A DNA stretch of 64,000 nucleotides, from NCBI RefSeq assembly GCF_024158915.1, contig NZ_JAMZGF010000001.1:1-64000 (forward strand). Direction: 5' to 3'. This DNA is from Chryseobacterium sp. S0630 (lineage in GTDB: Bacteria; Bacteroidota; Bacteroidia; Flavobacteriales; Weeksellaceae). Both the position numbers and the translations under genes were made by a program. Below are positions 59,404-64,000 of the stretch, piece by piece; position 1 is the stretch's first letter; every line of letters starts with the position of its first letter. The notes beneath the pieces were generated by a model. The model was not told where the DNA came from. It worked only from the letters and a program-made list of their open reading frames with translations, and did not search any database.

Positions 59404-61764
59404 ATGAAATTGTATCAGCGTATTTTTATCTTTCTCATTTTTACCCTTACAATTTCCCTCATTAAAGCACAGGATGCTGATTTTACAGTTCAGGGAGCTG
59501 TACAGAATCACGCAATGCAGGGATTAAATGGAGTAAATATTTTTGTTGAAAACACAAAAATAAATACAAAAACCGATCAAAACGGAAATTTCAAGATTAG
59601 TTACAAGAAAGGAGAAGCTACATTAGTCTTCAGTCTGGATGGTTACAAAAAACTCAAAAAGAAAATAAACTTTGGTAGCAAAGTATCTCCGGTAATTATC
59701 CAGTTAGCTGATGATCATGCGGCTGTTCAAGAAGTTGTAGTACACGGCAAGGGTAAAGTAAAAGCACTGCAAGACGGTGCTTTTACTGTTAATGCTATTG
59801 ATGTTGCTAAATTGGCCAATACCACAGCAGATCTTAATCAGGTTCTGAACAGAACAACAGGGATTAAAGTCCGCCAACAGGGAGGTATAGGTTCCGATTA
59901 TAACTTTTCTATCAATGGAATGTCAGGTAAAGCAGTGAAATTCTTTATCGATGGTGTTCCTTTGGAAATGCTTGGAAAAGGTGTGGATCTGAGTACGTTA
60001 CCTGTAAATATGGCAGACCGTGTAGAGATCTATAAAGGCGTAGTTCCTATCCATTTAAGTACAGATGCTATGGGTGGAGCGGTCAATATTATTACGCCGT
60101 CAAGCAGCAAAAATTACCTGGATGCAAGTATAAGTATTGGTTCTTTTAATACACAGCGTATCAATCTGAATGGACAGTTTAAAGATGATAAAACCGGAAT
60201 TATCATGCGTATCAACAGTTTTTATAACCATTCGGATAACGACTATCTGATGAAGGATATGAAAATCTGGAATGCTGCTAAAAACGAATATGAGCTAAAA
60301 GACCTGAAACGTTTTAATGACAGGTATCAATCTGTTTTTGGGATGGCTGAAGTAGGATTGGAAAACAAAAGCTGGGCAGATTCTTTCTTTGTGGGAATGT
60401 CACAATCCGTTTTTGACAAACAGATCCAGACCGGTTCCAATCAGGAAGTAGTATATGGAGGGGTAAAGCAAAACGGACAGGCTCATAATTACTTTATGAA
60501 GTATAAAAAAACAGGTCTGTTCAATGATCATCTGGATGTGAATGTGTATGCCGGTTTCTCAAAAAGCTTTCAGAAAGCAACAGATACCCTTATGCGTAAA
60601 TACAGCTGGGATAATACTTTTGAACCTTCAGCAACAAGTGAAAAAGGAGGAAGAACGATCATCATGCAGCATGAAGACCGTCTTTACTCACAGGTTGGGG
60701 CTACTTACAAAATAGTTGAGCATCACAAGCTTATCTTCAATTATGTACTTGATTATCTTAAGAATACCACATTCAATCAACTTGAAGAGGAAAAAAAGAA
60801 TGTACCTCCGGCGAAGATGACCAAACAGATTTTGTCTATGGCTTATCAACAGGAGTTTTTCAATAAGCATTGGACTAATATTTTCTTTGCTAAATACTAT
60901 CAGGTAGGACTTCAGAAAATGGTTTTCGATCCGGTGACCAGAACTGATAATCCGGCAAAGGACAATTTTAGCAGCTGGGGCTATGGTCTTGCTACCACTG
61001 TGAAAATTACAAAAGAATTAGGAATAAAAGGATCCTTTGAACGCTCTTATCGTTTGGTAGAACCACAGGAAATTTTCGGAGACGGAGTTGCTGTAACCAG
61101 TAATATGAATCTGAAACCTGAAACCAGTAATAATGTAAACGTAGGGTTATACTATGGTCATCATTGGGGGCAGCATGCTTTCCGTATAGAAGGAGCAGGG
61201 TATATTCGGGATACAAAGGATTTCATTTATACCGTTCCCAATTTATATAACAGTACTTTCAAATATGAAAACCTGTCTAATATCTTTACACGAGGACTGG
61301 AAGGAGAGATCAGTTACCAATACAAAAGACTCCTGAACGTGTTAATGAATGTGAGCTACAACAAAGCGTATGACAATACAAAATTTGCCAATAACAGTGA
61401 AGATGTAGTTTCGGCTACTTACAAAAAAGATGTTCCCAACCAGCCTTGGTTATTTGGAAATGTAAATGTAAGCCTTGGTAAAGACGACTGGTTTCAGAAA
61501 GACAGCAGGATAGAGCTTTACTACGGACTACAGATGACAGAATGGTTCTACAAAAACTGGAAATCCTATGGAAATCCCCGCAACATTCCGATTATTCCAA
61601 GACAAACGCTTCACAACATAGGTATAAGTTATTCCATGAAGAACGGAAGATATAATCTGGCGTTTGATGTAAGCAACGTTGGGGATGCACTGGCTTATGA
61701 CAATTTCAAACTTCAGAAGCAGGGACGTGCTTTCTATTTAAAATTCAGATACCTACTTAAGTAA
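59404..61764 (+). CDS. TonB-dependent receptor
   Basis: A 786-aa outer-membrane receptor. Signal peptide (1-22), a carboxypeptidase-like regulatory domain (about 25-100; NGVNIFVENTKINTKTDQNGNF), a plug domain (about 105-225; VLNRTTGIKVRQQGGIGSDYNFSINGMSGKAVKFFIDGVP; YKGVVPIHLSTDAMGGAVNIIT) and a 22-strand barrel ending in YLKFRYLLK. It imports a substrate using TonB energy. Together with the DUF4374 lipoprotein 6 bp downstream this resembles iron- or metal-uptake receptor pairs; the substrate is not shown. Single strong promoter upstream. Confidence 0.92.
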   Translation: MKLYQRIFIFLIFTLTISLIKAQDADFTVQGAVQNHAMQGLNGVNIFVENTKINTKTDQNGNFKISYKKGEATLVFSLDGYKKLKKKINFGSKVSPVIIQLADDHAAVQEVVVHGKGKVKALQDGAFTVNAIDVAKLANTTADLNQVLNRTTGIKVRQQGGIGSDYNFSINGMSGKAVKFFIDGVPLEMLGKGVDLSTLPVNMADRVEIYKGVVPIHLSTDAMGGAVNIITPSSSKNYLDASISIGSFNTQRINLNGQFKDDKTGIIMRINSFYNHSDNDYLMKDMKIWNAAKNEYELKDLKRFNDRYQSVFGMAEVGLENKSWADSFFVGMSQSVFDKQIQTGSNQEVVYGGVKQNGQAHNYFMKYKKTGLFNDHLDVNVYAGFSKSFQKATDTLMRKYSWDNTFEPSATSEKGGRTIIMQHEDRLYSQVGATYKIVEHHKLIFNYVLDYLKNTTFNQLEEEKKNVPPAKMTKQILSMAYQQEFFNKHWTNIFFAKYYQVGLQKMVFDPVTRTDNPAKDNFSSWGYGLATTVKITKELGIKGSFERSYRLVEPQEIFGDGVAVTSNMNLKPETSNNVNVGLYYGHHWGQHAFRIEGAGYIRDTKDFIYTVPNLYNSTFKYENLSNIFTRGLEGEISYQYKRLLNVLMNVSYNKAYDNTKFANNSEDVVSATYKKDVPNQPWLFGNVNVSLGKDDWFQKDSRIELYYGLQMTEWFYKNWKSYGNPRNIPIIPRQTLHNIGISYSMKNGRYNLAFDVSNVGDALAYDNFKLQKQGRAFYLKFRYLLK

Positions 61765-61770
61765 AAGATC

Positions 61771-62973
61771 ATGACACAATATTTCAAAAACAGTATACTT
61801 TTAATACTTGCATGTTTAACCATTTTTAGCTGCGAACGCGAACCTGGTTTCAGTGACTCTGAAAGTGGTGAAAAAGACTATAAATATTTTTTACTTTCCG
61901 CTCTCGGAAGCTGGCCCAATACGGTACATTACATGACGGCTACCAATGACCTGACAAAAGGCGAAATGGATATTACCAAAGAAGGAGATGAAATTAATTC
62001 CAAAGGAACTTACTCCTACATTGTAAAAAATGGTTTTATCTACAACTATAAAACCGATCAGGGTATTTTCAAAAAATTTAAATATACACAGGATAGGCTG
62101 ACCACTGTAAAAGAAGTGCCTTATACCTATATCAGTGACATTGCCAGCTATGTTTGGATAGATAATAATACTTTGGTTATTGTTGGAGATACAGGTGATG
62201 GTCAGCATATACGCTATAGTGTTTTCAATGCTGCTGACCTTAGTATTATCCGTCAGGGTGAGATTGAAGGATTTCAGCCTTTCCCAAATGCTTATAACTT
62301 TTATTCACTAGGCGCTATGACGTATATGGATGGACAAATCTATTTGCAGTACAGCTTCCGTGATGGTAAATGGCTCACTCCGGAATTTTATAATTTTGCT
62401 GTAATAGATTATAATACCTTCAAAGTAAAAAATTCCATAACAGATAACCGAAGTTCCGGGGTAGCCAATGGTTCTCCCTATTTCAAAACTACTTTTACAA
62501 AAGATAAAGAAGCTTTTTATTACACATGCTTTCCACGTGCAGGAGCTGGAACAAGTGATATTTTCCTTTTCAGGGCTCTTAAAGGCGCAACTTCGCCGGA
62601 TGCAGGATATCAGATCAATCTTACCAATCTTGTTGGTGGGAAGCCTCTGGAAACAGTTATCGATTATATCGGTAACAATAAAATGGTAGTTCTGTACCGT
62701 GATCAGGCATTAGGAGGCAGCTACAATGGTCGGTATGCTATTATAGATATCGAAACCAAACAGTTGGTAAGGGTTCTGGACGAATTGCCGGGAGATGAAC
62801 CTTACGAACAAGGTATGTTTGTTCAGAATAACAAATTATACATTGCTGTAAATGCCAGTAAAGGAGGAAACTATGTCTGGATTTATGACCAGCAAACGGA
62901 TAAGATAACCAAAGGAATGAAGCTTCCCAACAGTATTTCCGGATTTGCCCGTTTCGATAAATTTTATGACTAA
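61771..62973 (+). CDS. DUF4374 lipoprotein
   Basis: A 400-aa lipoprotein (lipobox IFSC, Cys21) with a beta-propeller-like body: repeated strands such as YSYIVKNGFIYNYK, IASYVWIDNNTLVIVGDTGDG, NKMVVLYRDQALGG and YVWIYDQQTDK. This matches DUF4374, found beside TonB-dependent receptors in Bacteroidota. It probably aids substrate capture at the cell surface or in the periplasm (inference). Transcribed with the receptor, ending at the terminator at 63021-63059. Confidence 0.88.
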   Translation: MTQYFKNSILLILACLTIFSCEREPGFSDSESGEKDYKYFLLSALGSWPNTVHYMTATNDLTKGEMDITKEGDEINSKGTYSYIVKNGFIYNYKTDQGIFKKFKYTQDRLTTVKEVPYTYISDIASYVWIDNNTLVIVGDTGDGQHIRYSVFNAADLSIIRQGEIEGFQPFPNAYNFYSLGAMTYMDGQIYLQYSFRDGKWLTPEFYNFAVIDYNTFKVKNSITDNRSSGVANGSPYFKTTFTKDKEAFYYTCFPRAGAGTSDIFLFRALKGATSPDAGYQINLTNLVGGKPLETVIDYIGNNKMVVLYRDQALGGSYNGRYAIIDIETKQLVRVLDELPGDEPYEQGMFVQNNKLYIAVNASKGGNYVWIYDQQTDKITKGMKLPNSISGFARFDKFYD

Positions 62974-63020
62974 TTATAGCGTATAAATTTCGTAGAAAAT
63001 ATAAAATGTTTATTTGATTG

Positions 63021-63059
63021 AAAACCGGGTCTCAAAAATTTTTGAGACCCGGTTTTTTG
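63021..63059. terminator. Bidirectional terminator between convergent genes
   Basis: A near-perfect 17-bp stem AAAACCGGGTCTCAAAA / TTTTGAGACCCGGTTTT plus T tail; serves the DUF4374 gene and the convergent receptor gene. Confidence 0.95.
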
Positions 63060-63106
63060 TAAATGATTACCGATTATTCTAAGCTGTCTGAGAGGTTTTA
63101 TTTCTT

Positions 63107-64000
63107 TTAAAGCTTATAATTGAATGACAGCGTTACCACACGGCTGTCCAGATTGTATTTTTGTCGGATGGTAGAGCTGAAGTTATTTCCTGTTACACGG
63201 TAATTATTGGTCTTTAATAAATCAGTTACGGCAAGCTTTACGGTTGCTTTATCCTTTAATAATGTTTTAGAAACCCCCAGTGTCAGGTCAAAATAAGCAT
63301 CACGGATAAACAAGCCAATATTAGATTTCGAAAAATACTGTCCATTAGCCTCTGCTTTCAATCCTTTTGCAATGCTGAAGCTGTTTTGTGCGTTCAACGT
63401 AAATGCCAGTTGTGAACTGTTGACCGAGTAATTCTGGTAGTTACCCTTATATTCACTGTTGAATACATTCAGCATAGAAGTAAGCGACCACCATTTAAAA
63501 AGCTTTGTAGTAGCCGTAATATTGGCACCATATACATAAGATTTGTTCAGGTTATCCTGAGTTTTTACCAGGATTCCTGTGTCTGGCTGATAGTTGTATA
63601 CCTCTGTCATTACATCATTTGTAACACTAAAATAGGCTGATGCAATAATGTATTTGCCCCAGGTATATCCCAATTCTGTTGCGTGGGTAAATTCCGGATT
63701 CAGATTCGGGTTTCCTTGCCAGTAGTTGAAAGGATCATCATAAAAACGAAACGGATTCAAATCGAAGTGGCTTGGCCTGTTGATTCTTTTACTGTATGAG
63801 GCATAAAACCCATGTTGATCATTCATCTGGTATTTTACTGATGCACTTGGGAAAAGGTTTGTATAATCTCTTTTTCGTTGTTCCTTGGAAGTTTTCTGGT
63901 TGATATCCGTATGGGTTATTTCTGTTCTCAACCCCAGCTGAAATGTCCATTTCGTAAGATTAAGTTTGTAGTTGGCATACAATGCATGTATCTGCTCTTT
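63107..64000 (-). CDS. Outer-membrane beta-barrel family TonB receptor, 3' part
   Basis: The C-terminal ~297 residues of a receptor that continues past the right edge of the window (the frame stays open to 64000). Strand patterns KWTFQLGLRTEITHTDINQ, FYASYSKRINRPSHFDLNPF, PNLNPEFTHATELGYTW and the closing VTLSFNYKL are typical of the outer-membrane barrel family of TonB-dependent receptors in Bacteroidota (PF14905-like). The N-terminal plug lies outside. It is convergent with the DUF4374 gene; substrate unknown. Confidence 0.88.
   Translation of the reverse strand, partial: KEQIHALYANYKLNLTKWTFQLGLRTEITHTDINQKTSKEQRKRDYTNLFPSASVKYQMNDQHGFYASYSKRINRPSHFDLNPFRFYDDPFNYWQGNPNLNPEFTHATELGYTWGKYIIASAYFSVTNDVMTEVYNYQPDTGILVKTQDNLNKSYVYGANITATTKLFKWWSLTSMLNVFNSEYKGNYQNYSVNSSQLAFTLNAQNSFSIAKGLKAEANGQYFSKSNIGLFIRDAYFDLTLGVSKTLLKDKATVKLAVTDLLKTNNYRVTGNNFSSTIRQKYNLDSRVVTLSFNYKL

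Noticed and set aside
1..64000. tRNA or rRNA genes
   Set aside because: No cloverleaf or rRNA-like stretch was recognised by eye; a covariance-model scan would be the decisive check.

Overview
The window looks like chromosomal DNA of a Chryseobacterium-type member of the Weeksellaceae (Bacteroidota). The signs are low GC, almost no Shine-Dalgarno sequences, -7 boxes of the flavobacterial TAnnTTTG type, a type IX secretion sorting tail (52841-53803), DUF2306, DUF2809, YARHG and DUF3347 proteins, and Chryseobacterium-style intergenic repeats. The genus is an inference from the proteins; no rRNA or tRNA gene was seen.

Left part (1-21.9 kb) is mostly core genome: two thioredoxin-fold proteins, a five-gene minus-strand run (HI0933-type flavoprotein, alpha/beta hydrolase, TonB-C-like protein, DUF2306, YARHG lipoprotein), a thioesterase, thiL, an AraC regulator with a Bcr/CflA-type MFS pump, a DUF6268 barrel, a LytS/LytTR pair, a Cys-rich peptide with a bacteriocin-like leader, peptidase T, HMG-CoA lyase, a sulfurtransferase, and a minus-strand operon with CsaA, a PolB-like exonuclease and a DUF59 protein. 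Between these genes lie two heptamer arrays and a REP-like inverted repeat.

Middle part (21.9-36.7 kb) is an accessory island. It starts with a polymorphic toxin whose C-terminus carries an R-STS-ExE ADP-ribosyltransferase signature. Then come its likely immunity gene, a truncated duplicate of the toxin tail, and a second, paralogous immunity gene. A 36-bp identical element precedes both this cassette and the next operon. That operon holds a 1215-aa protein of unknown family, a tail-fibre/lectin-like protein, a small unknown protein, and a 744-aa toxin with a zincin (HEIWH) C-terminal domain and an overlapping immunity gene. Convergent to it is a caspase-like/trypsin-like protease pair. Both protease genes lack signal peptides and share an upstream sequence element. 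I see no phage, T6SS or eCIS core genes, so the delivery route is unknown. This island is the best candidate for an undescribed system.

Right part (36.9-64 kb): a NarL-type two-component operon with a membrane protein and a lipoprotein; an ATP-grasp protein; a tandem universal stress protein; a second LytS/LytTR pair; a complete RND efflux system (adaptor, pump, TolC-like channel); an ECF sigma factor with a membrane-anchored anti-sigma-like/barrel protein; and a T9SS cargo protein. Next is a copper-handling operon: a Cys-rich protein, HMA-DUF3347, DUF3347, a haem-binding protein and a multicopper oxidase fused to a CopB-like barrel. The window ends with a TonB-dependent receptor plus DUF4374 lipoprotein and the 3' part of another outer-membrane receptor. 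Many genes are closed by clear hairpin-T terminators.
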